In this document: positions 31,798 through 40,692 of the stretch, in pieces
How positions within the stretch are numbered: the stretch's first letter is position 1
How the letters are laid out: each line of letters opens with the position of its first letter
DNA from: an uncultured Enterocloster sp.
GTDB taxonomy: Bacteria > Bacillota > Clostridia > Lachnospirales > Lachnospiraceae
DNA length: 52,545 bases
NCBI GenBank assembly: GCA_944383785.1
Contig: CALWQV010000008.1
Coordinates: 1 to 52,545, forward strand
Reading direction: 5' to 3'
Translations under genes and position numbers: made by a program
Notes under the pieces: generated by a model
Databases searched by the model: none
The model's input: only the letters and a program-made list of their open reading frames with translations
Told to the model about the DNA's origin: nothing

Positions 31798-32829
31798 ATG
31801 GAGAATGTAAAGCGCTATGATGCGATGGACTACCGCAGGCTGAAAGACAGCGAGGCAGCGCTTTGGCTTGCAGGTATTGAAGTTATGGGGGTAAAACGCT
31901 TTGACAGTGTAGAAGATGCAAGCGTATTTTTTGCCCGTGAGCTGGATTATGTAAAGTCCAAGGCCTATGACAAGCAGTACCCGGAGCTTTCGGCCCTGCG
32001 CTACCTGCCCATTTCCAGCGAGGTCAGTGAAGGGGCGACGACAGCCACCTGGTACGGGTATGAAGTAACCGGCCTGGCTGAGATTATCAACAACTATGCG
32101 GATGACCTTCCCAGGGCGGACGTGAAGGGTGAGGCCACCACGGTAAACATCAAGTCCATTGGTGTTTCCTACGGCTACAATGCCGAAGAAATGAGAGCCA
32201 GCGTGCATGCGGGGAAGAACCTGGATGCAAGGAAAGCTACTGCGGCCAGGAGATCTCATGACCTGAAGGTCAACCAGATCGCCTTTATCGGTTCCGATAA
32301 GGACAAGATGGTTGGTATTTTCAGCGAGGCGGCAGGGATTCCAGAATACGCCCTGTCCGAAGTTGCGGTGGACTCCGCAAAGAAAACGGAGTTCAAGTAT
32401 AAGACTGCGGATCAGATTTTGGCTGACCTAAACGGGATGCAGGCATATATCGATGAGCTGACCAATTCCATTGAGCGCCCGGATACCCTGGCGCTGCCTT
32501 CCCATATCTATATGGATCTGTCTACCAGACGGATCCCGGATACGGAGATTACGGTGCTGAAGTTCTTAAAGGACAACAGCCCCTACATCAAGAACTTTGA
32601 AAGCTGGAATGAGCTGGGTGCTGGGGCAACCATGTTTAACCCTACCGGGAAGAATGTTGCCTTCCTTTATACCAAGGATCCGGAAAAATTCACTCTGGAG
32701 CTTCCCATGCCCTTTAAGCAGTACCCAATCCAGATCAAGAACCTGGAGACGGTTGTACCCTGTGAGTCCAGGTGCGCGGGCCTGATGATTTATTACCCGT
32801 TTTCGATGCTGCTGGCAAAAGGGATCTGA
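31798..32829 (+). CDS. Major capsid protein (DUF2184 type)
   Basis: A 343-residue protein; ATG 31798 follows AAGGAGG. It sits in the normal place after protease and cement protein. Features match DUF2184/Mu-like capsid proteins: FARELDYVKSKAYDKQYPEL near residues 42-60, the LPISSEVSEGATTATWYGYEV entry to the core, and a C-terminal QYPIQIKNLETVVPCESRCAGLM. It should have an HK97-like fold. No cleavage site is evident by eye. Confidence 0.8.
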   Translation: MENVKRYDAMDYRRLKDSEAALWLAGIEVMGVKRFDSVEDASVFFARELDYVKSKAYDKQYPELSALRYLPISSEVSEGATTATWYGYEVTGLAEIINNYADDLPRADVKGEATTVNIKSIGVSYGYNAEEMRASVHAGKNLDARKATAARRSHDLKVNQIAFIGSDKDKMVGIFSEAAGIPEYALSEVAVDSAKKTEFKYKTADQILADLNGMQAYIDELTNSIERPDTLALPSHIYMDLSTRRIPDTEITVLKFLKDNSPYIKNFESWNELGAGATMFNPTGKNVAFLYTKDPEKFTLELPMPFKQYPIQIKNLETVVPCESRCAGLMIYYPFSMLLAKGI

Positions 32830-32843
32830 GAAAGGAGAGGCTT

Positions 32844-33158
32844 ATGAAGGTAAGGAATATCAGCAAAAAGATCATAGGGAACCAGTCCTTCCGGCTGCTT
32901 CCTGGGGAAACCATGGAGGTACAGGGGGACGAGCTCTGGGTAAGGGATTACACCGCAGAGAAGAAGCTGGAAACCATTGCTGCGGCAGATGATGGCGAAG
33001 CTGGCCATAGCTTGCCTTTTTCTGACGAAGATCCAGGCCGGATGGATGATGGTTCTGTCCAGAATGATAATAGCTCCGGCCAGGCCGACAACGGGGAGGC
33101 CCAGGATGAGGCAAAGGAGGATGAAGCCAAGGCGGCATCCAGAGGCCGTAAAAAATAA
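32844..33158 (+). CDS. Small head protein with acidic tail
   Basis: A 104-residue protein; ATG 32844 follows AAAGGAGAGG. The first 50 residues look like a small beta domain (RNISKKIIGNQSFRLLPGETMEV). The rest is acidic low complexity (repeated EDE, DNGEAQDEAKEDE) ending in RGRKK. Similar proteins lie between capsid and connector genes in this phage group. Function unknown. Confidence 0.5.
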   Translation: MKVRNISKKIIGNQSFRLLPGETMEVQGDELWVRDYTAEKKLETIAAADDGEAGHSLPFSDEDPGRMDDGSVQNDNSSGQADNGEAQDEAKEDEAKAASRGRKK

Positions 33159-33176
33159 ACCGGGGAGGGATACGGC

Positions 33177-33584
33177 ATGACAGCGTTGGAGATTATCCGG
33201 CTTACCATGCCGGAATTTGAACAAGTCCAGGATGATAAGGTGGAAAAGTGGATAACCCTTGCAAGGCCCCTTGTGAGTGAGGAAAAGTTTGGGCAGCTGT
33301 ACGAACAGGCAGTTGCCCTTCTTACTGCACATAAGATGGGCCTGTCCGGTATAGGAGGTACGCTTGCCGGGACAAAGCTTTCCATGGCATCCGGTCAGGG
33401 TCTTGCCTCGGTATCAGAGGGGGAGACCTCAATTTCGTTTGATACGGCGGGAACGTCCATGGCGGCTACAGACCCGATGGCGGCAGAGTACGCAAAGACC
33501 ATATACGGCCTCCAGTACCTGTCCCTTTGCAGCCAGGTTATCTTTCCGGCTGTTATCGATTGGAGCGGTGCAAAATGTCAGTAA
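33177..33584 (+). CDS. Head-tail connector (DUF4054-like)
   Basis: A 135-residue protein; ATG 33177 follows GGGGAGGG. It is helical at the start (LEIIRLTMPEFEQVQDDKVEKWITLARPLV) with a glycine-rich middle, and ends with TIYGLQYLSLC. It fits DUF4054, the adaptor under the portal. It overlaps the next gene by ten bases. Confidence 0.65.
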   Translation: MTALEIIRLTMPEFEQVQDDKVEKWITLARPLVSEEKFGQLYEQAVALLTAHKMGLSGIGGTLAGTKLSMASGQGLASVSEGETSISFDTAGTSMAATDPMAAEYAKTIYGLQYLSLCSQVIFPAVIDWSGAKCQ

Positions 33585-34048
33585 AATTTAAAGACCAGTA
33601 TACGGCGGAGGGGAAACGCCTGAAAAAGACGATGGAGGAACTGACCAAACTGGAATGTCTGATTGGCTTCCAGCGTGGCCAGGATACTTCTGAGGATGGC
33701 GTGGATGTGTGTGACTATGCGGCCTGGAACGAGCTGGGAACCAGTAACGATATCCCACCATCCAGGCCATTTATCCGCAACAGCGTTGATCTCCACCGGG
33801 ATGAGATCAACAGCAGGATTGACGAGATTGTGGAGAAAATCCTGGACGGGGCGACGGCTGAACAGGCATTGAATGAAATGGGGCTGTTCCAGAAATCCTT
33901 GATCCAGGGCGAGATCACCGATGGGAATTACCAGGCGAACACTGACAGCACGTTCAAGAAAAAGAAATCAGCCCATCCCCTGATCGATACCGGGCGTATG
34001 CGCGGGGCTGTCAATTACCAGATCGGAAAGAAAGGGGAATTTAAATGA
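33575..34048 (+). CDS. Neck/tail-completion protein, HK97 gp10-like
   Basis: A 157-residue protein; ATG 33575 lies inside the preceding gene's end. Diagnostic phrases are AAWNELGTSNDIPPSRPFIR near residue 55-75 and LIDTGRMRGAVNYQI near 137-151, shared with HK97 gp10 and Mu-like tail-completion proteins. It would join head and tail. It overlaps the next gene by four bases (ATGA). Confidence 0.75.
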   Translation: MSVKFKDQYTAEGKRLKKTMEELTKLECLIGFQRGQDTSEDGVDVCDYAAWNELGTSNDIPPSRPFIRNSVDLHRDEINSRIDEIVEKILDGATAEQALNEMGLFQKSLIQGEITDGNYQANTDSTFKKKKSAHPLIDTGRMRGAVNYQIGKKGEFK

Positions 34049-34431
34049 TCCTGTTTGCGCAGAAGTATACCAGGAGGCGCTTTGAGTCGGAGGTTGTGAG
34101 AGGGGCTTCCCATTGCGGCTATACGGACGGGACGGTGGAGGCGGACGTGCAGCGAAATTCAGAGTCCACTACAGGCCAGACGGAAGGAAGCAGGAAAACC
34201 AAGGGCCTGAAAGCCTGGAGCGATGAGCCCTTCCTGGTAGATGACCAGTTGACCGGTGAAATGGCAGATTGGATTTGGAAGGATGGGCACTGGTATAAAT
34301 GCCTGTCCTGCGAGAGAAGCTGCAACACCATGCTGGACCATTATGTATCCACCTTTGAGCGGGTAACGGAGGCAGCCAACCCATCTGCAATAGGGCCGCC
34401 GGGAGGAGGGGAAGACGGTGAAACTATATGA
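34045..34431 (+). CDS. Head-tail joining region protein, unassigned
   Basis: A 128-residue protein starting in an ATGA overlap. It has tryptophan-rich segments (KAWSDEPFLVDDQ, MADWIWKDGHWYKC) and two cysteines, CLSCERSC, resembling a knuckle. Its place between the gp10-like and neck-terminator genes suggests a structural head-closure role. No family is recognised with confidence. Confidence 0.55.
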   Translation: MILFAQKYTRRRFESEVVRGASHCGYTDGTVEADVQRNSESTTGQTEGSRKTKGLKAWSDEPFLVDDQLTGEMADWIWKDGHWYKCLSCERSCNTMLDHYVSTFERVTEAANPSAIGPPGGGEDGETI

Positions 34432-35035
34432 TCTGCGGGAATACCTCTACGATGTGGTGAAGCGTTATTTCCAGGCCGCTAACGTGGTGTGGGCAGGGGA
34501 AACCCAGCCGAAGCAGCCGTATCCCCTGGTTATGATGTCTTTGAGGAACCTGACGGTATCCACCCAGCCCAATACGGAATCCACCGAGGATGAGATCATA
34601 CGCTATTATCCAGCCGAGATCCTGCTAGAAATCAATACGTTCACCGGGCCCGGAAGGGGCCGGCATAACGATGGGATACCGGATCTTTGCGAACTGGTCC
34701 AGTACCTCAGTTCGGAGGAAATGACGGATGAATTTTTTGTAAATGATCTGTCCATCACCCAGAACGGGGCCATTCAGGATGTATCGCAGCTGTTAGGCAC
34801 AGAAAACGAGCACCGGGCCATGGTAGAGTTTACGGTGAATTTCTGCCTGTTGTCCTCCGGGCGGTACGGGCTGACGGTCCCCTCTGTGGAGAAGCAGTAT
34901 GATACGGAAAATGGGGTCTGGGCGGTGGCAGGGCAAGGGCAGGAGTGGGCCCCGACCACAACCGGAGGCGGAAGCTATGAAATGAACCACAGCGGTGATT
35001 ATGACATCACCACTGCTGAGATTAAGGAGGAATGA
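34418..35035 (+). CDS. Phage neck terminator protein (gp12-like)
   Basis: A 205-residue protein starting GTG 34418 after GGGAGGAGGGG. Features include KQPYPLVMMSLRN near residues 35-47 and the YYPAEILLEINTFTG strand region, as in the LIC_12616/neck-terminator family of contractile-tailed phages. The C-terminal 40 residues are glycine-rich and look disordered. It comes directly before the sheath gene, as expected. Confidence 0.65.
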   Translation: MKLYDLREYLYDVVKRYFQAANVVWAGETQPKQPYPLVMMSLRNLTVSTQPNTESTEDEIIRYYPAEILLEINTFTGPGRGRHNDGIPDLCELVQYLSSEEMTDEFFVNDLSITQNGAIQDVSQLLGTENEHRAMVEFTVNFCLLSSGRYGLTVPSVEKQYDTENGVWAVAGQGQEWAPTTTGGGSYEMNHSGDYDITTAEIKEE

Positions 35036-35037
35036 AA

Positions 35038-36078
35038 TTGGCACTTAATATTGATGGAATTGTGAAATGCACGATTGATATTAATTCCCCCGCAGTCAGC
35101 GGGGAATCCTATTCGGGGCTGCTGATCGTAGGGCCGCCCCCAGCCAGCAAGAGCATGCCTGCGGTAGCCAGCTATACGAGCATTGCCGCCATGGCTACGG
35201 CTGGGTATGAAGAAACTGACCCGGTATACCTGGCCGCGATGGTGGCATTTGCTCAGTCTCCACAGCCAGAGCGGGTATATGTGGCAACGGTCCAGGATTC
35301 CGAAGAGCCTACCAAAACGGTTGAGAAAGCTTTGGGGACGGATGGCTGGTATTTTGTGTGCCCTGCCGGGATTGAAACAGAGAAATATAATGCATTGTCC
35401 GTATACGTGGAGACACTTGAAAAAATGCTGATGGTAACCCTAGAGGCGGATGACGACAGCCCATTTTTGCAGAGCGGCCTCATGCGCACCTGTGTATGGA
35501 GGCTGGCAGAGAACCAGATGACGGATTACGATCCGTACCTGCATGTGGCGATCTGCGCTAGAGCGGCCAGCTATACGCCCGGTTCCGAAACCTGGGCTTT
35601 TAAAACGCTGGCACTGGTTACGGCTGGGCAGTTTGCGGATTCTTCCGAGATGGATTCCGACAATGAAAACTATTACGTATGCATTGCCAAACGGAACGTT
35701 ACCCAGGGCGGGAGGGTTCTTGGCGGCGAATGGATTGATACGATCCGTTTCAGGGACTGGCTTAAGAACAAAATCCAGATGAACTGCTTCAATGTACTCA
35801 TCCAGAACGCAAAGGTTCCCTACACGGATGCCGGGATCGGGCTCCTCCAGAACGCTGTGATTGCGGCTTTGAAGGAGGGGCAGGCCAACGGTGGCATTGC
35901 CCAGGATTTTTACGATGAGGACGGGAATAAGACCCCGGGCTACACCACGACCGCGCCGCTGGCGGCGAGCCTAAGTGCGGAGCAGAAAAAGACCCGGAAC
36001 CTCCCGGATCTGAAATGGACGGCATACCTGGCCGGGGCAATCCACTTAGTCGAGATCAGCGGTACGCTGGGATACTAA
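35038..36078 (+). CDS. Contractile tail sheath protein (DUF3383-like)
   Basis: A 346-residue protein. TTG 35038 is preferred because GGAGG is seven bases upstream; ATG 35032 is only one base from it. The sheath-type N terminus (SYSGLLIVGPPP, ASYTSIAAMATAGYEET) is followed by domain II and a C-terminal segment ending in IHLVEISGTLGY, where the DUF3383 group has its conserved end. A sheath proves the tail is contractile. It is short relative to T4-like sheaths but normal for this group. Confidence 0.75.
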   Translation: MALNIDGIVKCTIDINSPAVSGESYSGLLIVGPPPASKSMPAVASYTSIAAMATAGYEETDPVYLAAMVAFAQSPQPERVYVATVQDSEEPTKTVEKALGTDGWYFVCPAGIETEKYNALSVYVETLEKMLMVTLEADDDSPFLQSGLMRTCVWRLAENQMTDYDPYLHVAICARAASYTPGSETWAFKTLALVTAGQFADSSEMDSDNENYYVCIAKRNVTQGGRVLGGEWIDTIRFRDWLKNKIQMNCFNVLIQNAKVPYTDAGIGLLQNAVIAALKEGQANGGIAQDFYDEDGNKTPGYTTTAPLAASLSAEQKKTRNLPDLKWTAYLAGAIHLVEISGTLGY

Positions 36079-36096
36079 CCGGAAGGAGGATGAGAG

Positions 36097-36501
36097 ATGA
36101 GGACATATAACAGCAAGAAGGTAACAGTGGCCTGCGGGTCGCATATCGTAACGGGCTTTGCCGAGGATTCGTTTATTACGATTGATGAGACTGGCGATGG
36201 AGTTTCTTCGGTAGCAGGAGCGGATGGGGAGGTTGCCAGGAGTGTCTCCCCTGATCCTAGGAAAACGGTGAAAATCAGCCTGCTCCAGACCAGCAGTTCC
36301 AACGCTTTTTTCCGCAGGCAGTACAATAAGGATAAATCCGATGGTTCGGGTTCGTTCTCCCTGCTGATTAAAGACCTGACGGATGGAACGGTCTTTTCAG
36401 CAGATGAAGCGTGGGTTAATAAGATCCCGTCCTTTTCCCGAGGCAAGGCAGTTGGCAATATGGAGTGGGAGCTGACGGCAGATGGGGAATTTGAAGATTA
36501 A
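36097..36501 (+). CDS. Tail tube protein (DUF3277-like)
   Basis: A 134-residue protein; ATG 36097 follows GAAGGAGG. Its pattern (YNSKKVTVACGSHIVTGFAEDSFITI early, QTSSSNAFFRRQYN in the middle, NMEWELTADGEFED at the end) matches the DUF3277 tube family of Mu-like phages. It directly follows the sheath gene, as normal, and precedes the chaperone. Confidence 0.8.
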   Translation: MRTYNSKKVTVACGSHIVTGFAEDSFITIDETGDGVSSVAGADGEVARSVSPDPRKTVKISLLQTSSSNAFFRRQYNKDKSDGSGSFSLLIKDLTDGTVFSADEAWVNKIPSFSRGKAVGNMEWELTADGEFED

Positions 36502-36512
36502 GGAGGGCCATG

Positions 36513-37109
36513 ATGTATAACGCAATGTTGAAACGGACGGAGGTGCGGATTGAAGGCATCTCCTTTTTTATTGCCCCATTCCCTGTGTTCGTGGCGGCAA
36601 GGATCTCCGCAATGCTTTCCAAGGTGCTATCCCCTGTTCTTGGGGGCATAATTTCTCTGCTTGGAGACGATGAAGGGGAAATGGAAGACAGCGCGGGGAC
36701 AAGCTTTTCAGAAGCAAAAGAGGCGATCCCCACGTTTGTGGATGCTATGAATGGGATCAATCCTTTTGAATTTGAGCGCCTGCTTCGGGAGCTGCTGATC
36801 AATTCCCGGAATATTACATTCAGGGACAGCGGACACCCGGAAGGGGCCTTTTTGACGGAGGAAGAACTGGATGCCATGTTTGCAGGCAATTCCCAGAACC
36901 TGTATATCCTGGCATACCACGTTCTGAAGGAGAACTTTAAAGGTTTTTTCGGGAAATTAAAGAACCTGTCTGGCAGCCCGCTTATGAAGAAGCTGACGGA
37001 ACTGTCCGGATCGAACGATACGGAAAGCTCGACACCGGACAGTTCACAGAGCTCGAACTCAGATGTTATACCCTTATCAAGGCAGGGATATGCACCAAAA
37101 CAGAGCTAG
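36513..37109 (+). CDS. Tail assembly chaperone, zero-frame product
   Basis: A 198-residue protein. ATG 36513 is chosen over ATG 36510 because its spacing from AGGAGGG is better. The N-terminal 140 residues are the conserved part (MLKRTEVRIEGISFFI to ILAYHVLKENFKGFF). After the slippery site at 36944-36950 the zero-frame tail is serine- and threonine-rich (SSTPDSSQSSNSD), and its low complexity suggests it is the less constrained of the two reading options. It corresponds to lambda gpG. Confidence 0.75.
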   Translation: MYNAMLKRTEVRIEGISFFIAPFPVFVAARISAMLSKVLSPVLGGIISLLGDDEGEMEDSAGTSFSEAKEAIPTFVDAMNGINPFEFERLLRELLINSRNITFRDSGHPEGAFLTEEELDAMFAGNSQNLYILAYHVLKENFKGFFGKLKNLSGSPLMKKLTELSGSNDTESSTPDSSQSSNSDVIPLSRQGYAPKQS

Positions 37110-37219
37110 AGGACGGAACCTATACATTGGATGAGTTTTTAAAGCTCTATGCCCTGTATGCTATGGACCGCGATATTGAACGGGCCCAGGCGGCAGAATT
37201 ATCGGAAGAGAGGAGGTGA
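36513..37219 (+). CDS. Tail assembly chaperone, -1 frameshift product (GT-like)
   Basis: If the ribosome slips back one base at TTTTTTC (36944-36950), translation continues in the -1 frame from 36950 for 89 codons without a stop, to TGA at 37217-37219. The extension reads as a normal folded-protein sequence (VWQPAYEEADG; LDEFLKLYALYAMDRD; ERAQAAELSEERR), ending six bases before the tape-measure start. This is the G/GT strategy of many tailed phages, in which the extended form binds the tape measure. The coordinates span both frames. Confidence 0.75.
36944..36950 (+). promoter_or_regulatory. Slippery heptamer for -1 frameshift
   Basis: T TTT TTC in the zero frame (GGT TTT TTC GGG) is a canonical X-XXY-YYZ slippery sequence. 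The -1 frame downstream is open for 89 codons while the zero frame turns low complexity, which is the expected signature. Confidence 0.75.
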
Positions 37220-37224
37220 CGGCT

Positions 37225-39735
37225 ATGGCATCCGGAATCCTGAGAAGAATCGGCGTCCTGTTTGGCGTTGAAGTAGATAAGAATACGCAGTCCCAGGCAA
37301 AAAGCGCGATTGAAGGAATTAAGAGCTTTGCAACAAAGGCCCTGGGAACAATCGCCGTAGGAGTATCAATCGTAAAGACCAATGCCCTTGCGGAAGAGTT
37401 TACTGAGATCAATACAATGATCAAAAATGCGACCAGAGGGATGGGGGAGCAGGAGGCAATCCAGGATAAGATCCTGGAGGCTGCGAACCTGACCAAGACC
37501 GCATATGGGGAGACGGCCAGGATGGTAACGAACCTGGTGCAGGAAAACTCGGAGCTTTTCGGGACTATCGATGAGGCGGTGAAGTTTAATAATGCGGCTA
37601 CCATGTTGTTTAAGACGGCAGGCAAGACAAACGACCAGATTGCGGGGCTGATGGAGGCGATTAATAATTCCTTCGCAAAAGGGGCAATCGATTCGGAGAC
37701 GATCAGCCAGTTGCTGGAGCAGTCTCCGGAGGCCGTCAAGCTTCTAAACGAGCGGCTGGGTTCTACTACTGACCAGTTGGAGCAGATGGCCACGGACGGG
37801 AAGATTACGCTGGAAGACCTGAAAGAAGCCTTTACCTCAAATGCGGATTCCATAACTGCGGCCTACATGGAAACAGGCGTAAGCATCACCAGTGCCTTTA
37901 CGCTTATGCGGAATCAGGTTGGCCTCTTTGTGTCCCGCGTATGGTCCGGGGCAGGCGTATCCACACGGGTAGGGAAGCTGATGGTACGGGCTTTTAACGA
38001 GTTCATGAGAGTCTTGAACAAAGGCCGGGCTACGATTACGGCAGCCCTCCAGGGGGCGCTGGACTGGATTGAGCGGATTGCGGACTGGATTTCCAGGGCC
38101 GGTTCCGTCCTTGGCCAGATCATCGGCAAATTAGGGGGCGTAGGAAATGCGCTTAAGTTAGCGGCCATTGCCGCCGCGGCGCTGTGGATTGCCTTTAACA
38201 GCAAAAAGATCATAACCTTTTTGACCGGAATCCCAGGGTTGCTAAAAGCGGCGTTCAGCCCGGCAAACCTGAAGATTATGGGGATTGTGGCCGCAATTAT
38301 GCTGATTGTACTTGCGGTGGACGACTTGGTGAATTTCCTGAAGGGAAATGAGTCTGTTATCGGTACGTTTTTTGACGCAGCTGGGATTGGGGCCGACAAT
38401 GCCCGCGGGGCGATCCAGTCCGCATGGTCCGGGATTCAAGGGTTCCTCGCTGAGGCATGGAATGTCATCCAGGGGGCGGCACAGATTTTTTCCGATACGG
38501 TAGCGGGCTTTTTTGCAAGGCACGGCGAATCCATCCGGCAGAATTTTGAGCGGGCCTGGGGAGTGGTTAAAACATTCCTGAACGGGGTATGGACGTTCTT
38601 GTCCCAGCTGGCTTCGGCCATCTTCGGCGACATGGAATCCGATGTTGGAAGCTCTGCCCAAGGGGCGGCGGGCAAGCTGCTATCGGCCTGGCAGTCCGGT
38701 ATGACGATCCTGTCTGGGTTCTGGGACAGTATGTACGCAAAGTTCAGCAAAATTTTCAATTCGTGGATGACGATCATCGAAACGGTATTCGGATGGATTG
38801 AGAGGTTCTGGAATGCCTGGGGATCACGGATTTTGTCCTGGTTCAAGGTTTTGTGGGACAGCGCAGGGGGCGTCCTGAACGGTTTCCTCAGCATTGTCCA
38901 AGGAATCGTGGGGCTTGTTGCGGCAATCCTTACTGGCGATTGGAGCGCTGCCTGGGAGGCGGCGAAACAGATCGTTTCCGGGGCGGTTTCGGTGGTAGTG
39001 AACCTGTTTATGGCTTTGGCGAATACACTGAGCATGCTGCTTTCCATGATTGCAGGCGCCGTTGCGGCAGCGGTTACGGGTATCTATAATACGATTGTCA
39101 GCTGGTTTACATCAGCAAAGGACTTTGTAGTCAGCATATTTACCGCAATCTGGAATTTTATTGTGAGCATTTTTACCAACATTGTATCGGCGGTGACCGG
39201 GAAGGTGGCCGAGGTAAAGAACGCTGTGGTGAACGGGCTCACATCGGCGGTTGACTGGATTAAGGAGCTGCCGTCCCAGGCCCTTGGCTGGGGCTCTGAC
39301 ATGATTTCTGGAATCGCAGATGGGATCAAGGGTGCTGCCAGCAAGGTCACGGATGCAGTAAAGGGGATTGCGGACAAGATCAAGTCGTTTTTACATTTTT
39401 CCAGGCCGGATGAAGGCCCCCTGCGGGACTATGAAGGCTGGATGCCGGATTTCGCCCAAGGGTTAGCCCGTACCCTGCGGGCCGGGAAGCCCATGATTGC
39501 TGCTGCGGCTGCCGATATTGCCACAGCGCTGAATATTCGGCCTGTAGTCCGGACGGCACAGAACGTGTTCGGGGTAAATAAGGCCGGGAATACGGTGAAC
39601 CAGAATATCAACATCAATAACACAGTCCAGACCACAGACCGGAACGCCGGGAAAAAGGCGGCTGGGCAGATGGAAAAGAGCAGTAAGGATATTACAAAAG
39701 AAGTAACACGAGGATTGGCATACGGGAGGGCATAG
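37225..39735 (+). CDS. Tail tape measure protein
   Basis: An 836-residue protein; ATG 37225 lies eight bases after AGGAGG. The N-terminal quarter is helical and repetitive (TEINTMIKNATRGMGEQEAIQDKIL). The middle has several hydrophobic segments that would form the membrane-penetrating region (LAAIAAAALWIAF, IMGIVAAIMLIVLAV, GIVGLVAAILTG, LANTLSMLLSMIAG). Tryptophan-rich repeats of the SAWSGIQGFLAEAWNVI type occupy the centre. The C terminus is rich in N and G. Its length sets tail length. Confidence 0.85.
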   Translation: MASGILRRIGVLFGVEVDKNTQSQAKSAIEGIKSFATKALGTIAVGVSIVKTNALAEEFTEINTMIKNATRGMGEQEAIQDKILEAANLTKTAYGETARMVTNLVQENSELFGTIDEAVKFNNAATMLFKTAGKTNDQIAGLMEAINNSFAKGAIDSETISQLLEQSPEAVKLLNERLGSTTDQLEQMATDGKITLEDLKEAFTSNADSITAAYMETGVSITSAFTLMRNQVGLFVSRVWSGAGVSTRVGKLMVRAFNEFMRVLNKGRATITAALQGALDWIERIADWISRAGSVLGQIIGKLGGVGNALKLAAIAAAALWIAFNSKKIITFLTGIPGLLKAAFSPANLKIMGIVAAIMLIVLAVDDLVNFLKGNESVIGTFFDAAGIGADNARGAIQSAWSGIQGFLAEAWNVIQGAAQIFSDTVAGFFARHGESIRQNFERAWGVVKTFLNGVWTFLSQLASAIFGDMESDVGSSAQGAAGKLLSAWQSGMTILSGFWDSMYAKFSKIFNSWMTIIETVFGWIERFWNAWGSRILSWFKVLWDSAGGVLNGFLSIVQGIVGLVAAILTGDWSAAWEAAKQIVSGAVSVVVNLFMALANTLSMLLSMIAGAVAAAVTGIYNTIVSWFTSAKDFVVSIFTAIWNFIVSIFTNIVSAVTGKVAEVKNAVVNGLTSAVDWIKELPSQALGWGSDMISGIADGIKGAASKVTDAVKGIADKIKSFLHFSRPDEGPLRDYEGWMPDFAQGLARTLRAGKPMIAAAAADIATALNIRPVVRTAQNVFGVNKAGNTVNQNININNTVQTTDRNAGKKAAGQMEKSSKDITKEVTRGLAYGRA

Positions 39736-39738
39736 CGG

Positions 39739-40341
39739 ATGAGAAGAAGGGTGAAACGGCCTGTGACACTGGCCGGGATTAAATTTGATGCGCTGATCTC
39801 CCAGGACGAAGTGTTCCAGGCCCAGGTGCCGGATTACCCGGTGGAAAGCGGCTATAAGGTACATGACGGGGTCCTGCCGGATGCGCTGTCAATCAACACA
39901 ACGCTTTACCTGACCAATACCCCGGTGACCTGGAAGCATCAGATCGGGGTAAGCCGTACCCGTGTAAAGACGGTGGAGGCAAGGCTGCGGCAGATCTTCT
40001 GGGACCGGGAGCCGGTTACCTACGCGACATCGGATCGGACCTACGATAATATGGTCATAGAGTCCATGACGATCTCCAAGACGGAAGAGGACGGATATGC
40101 CAGGAAAATCCCCATCACGCTGAAACAGGTGGAGGTGACGGCCACCAGGACTGGCGTAATCCCGGACAGCTATGTGAGGGGAGGGCAGACCGAGGCAAGC
40201 GCCGGGACGGCTTCCGTATCTTCCGACAGTACGGGCGTGGCTTCCGCTTCATCAGCCGCCCAGGCCCAGGAGCAGGCAAAATCACAGGAAAATGCCTCAA
40301 TCCTGTATAAAGCCGGTAAAGGGCTTGGGCTTATTTCATAG
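39739..40341 (+). CDS. Baseplate Dit-like protein
   Basis: A 200-residue protein; ATG 39739 follows GGAGGGC. The first 140 residues are a strand-rich baseplate domain (RPVTLAGIKFDALISQDEVF; WKHQIGVSRTRVKTVEARL) matching the Dit-like phage tail protein N-terminal family. The last 60 residues are alanine- and serine-rich and helical (SSAAQAQEQAKSQENA). It follows the tape measure, as in Mu-like phages with Pam3-type baseplates. Confidence 0.7.
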   Translation: MRRRVKRPVTLAGIKFDALISQDEVFQAQVPDYPVESGYKVHDGVLPDALSINTTLYLTNTPVTWKHQIGVSRTRVKTVEARLRQIFWDREPVTYATSDRTYDNMVIESMTISKTEEDGYARKIPITLKQVEVTATRTGVIPDSYVRGGQTEASAGTASVSSDSTGVASASSAAQAQEQAKSQENASILYKAGKGLGLIS

Positions 40342-40356
40342 GCCAGGAGGCATCGG

Positions 40357-40692
40357 ATGACAATCTATATTGATGTGCCGGATATGAACGACAGCAAAAG
40401 CCGGGTAACCCTGGCGGATGAAGAGTTCTATATCCGGTTTACTTATGTGGGGAGGACGGACACCTGGTATTTCAGCCTGTATGATTCGGAAAATACGCTG
40501 ATCCTGGGGATGATCAAGATCCTCCCGCTCTTTCCGCTTACGGAATATTATACATCGGCCAGGCTGCCCAAGGGCAAGTTTGGCTGTTTTACAGACCTGG
40601 CCCATATCGGAAGGGACGATTTCCTGAATGGCCAGGCAAAGTTCGGGTTTATCCCGGACAGCGACTTAGAAGGGTGGGAACCATATGGCTAG
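40357..40692 (+). CDS. Baseplate plug protein (Pam3 gp18-like)
   Basis: A 111-residue protein; ATG 40357 follows AGGAGG. It is beta-rich with a central FYIRFTYVGRTDTWYFSLYDSENTLI and a GKFGCF motif near 82-88, characteristic of the small plug protein in cyanophage Pam3-type baseplates. It should close the tube end until contraction. Overlaps the hub gene by eight bases. Confidence 0.7.
   Translation: MTIYIDVPDMNDSKSRVTLADEEFYIRFTYVGRTDTWYFSLYDSENTLILGMIKILPLFPLTEYYTSARLPKGKFGCFTDLAHIGRDDFLNGQAKFGFIPDSDLEGWEPYG

Noticed and set aside
37161-37853. 230-codon minus-strand frame opposite the tape-measure start
   Set aside because: Serine-rich mirror translation of the tape measure and no upstream site.
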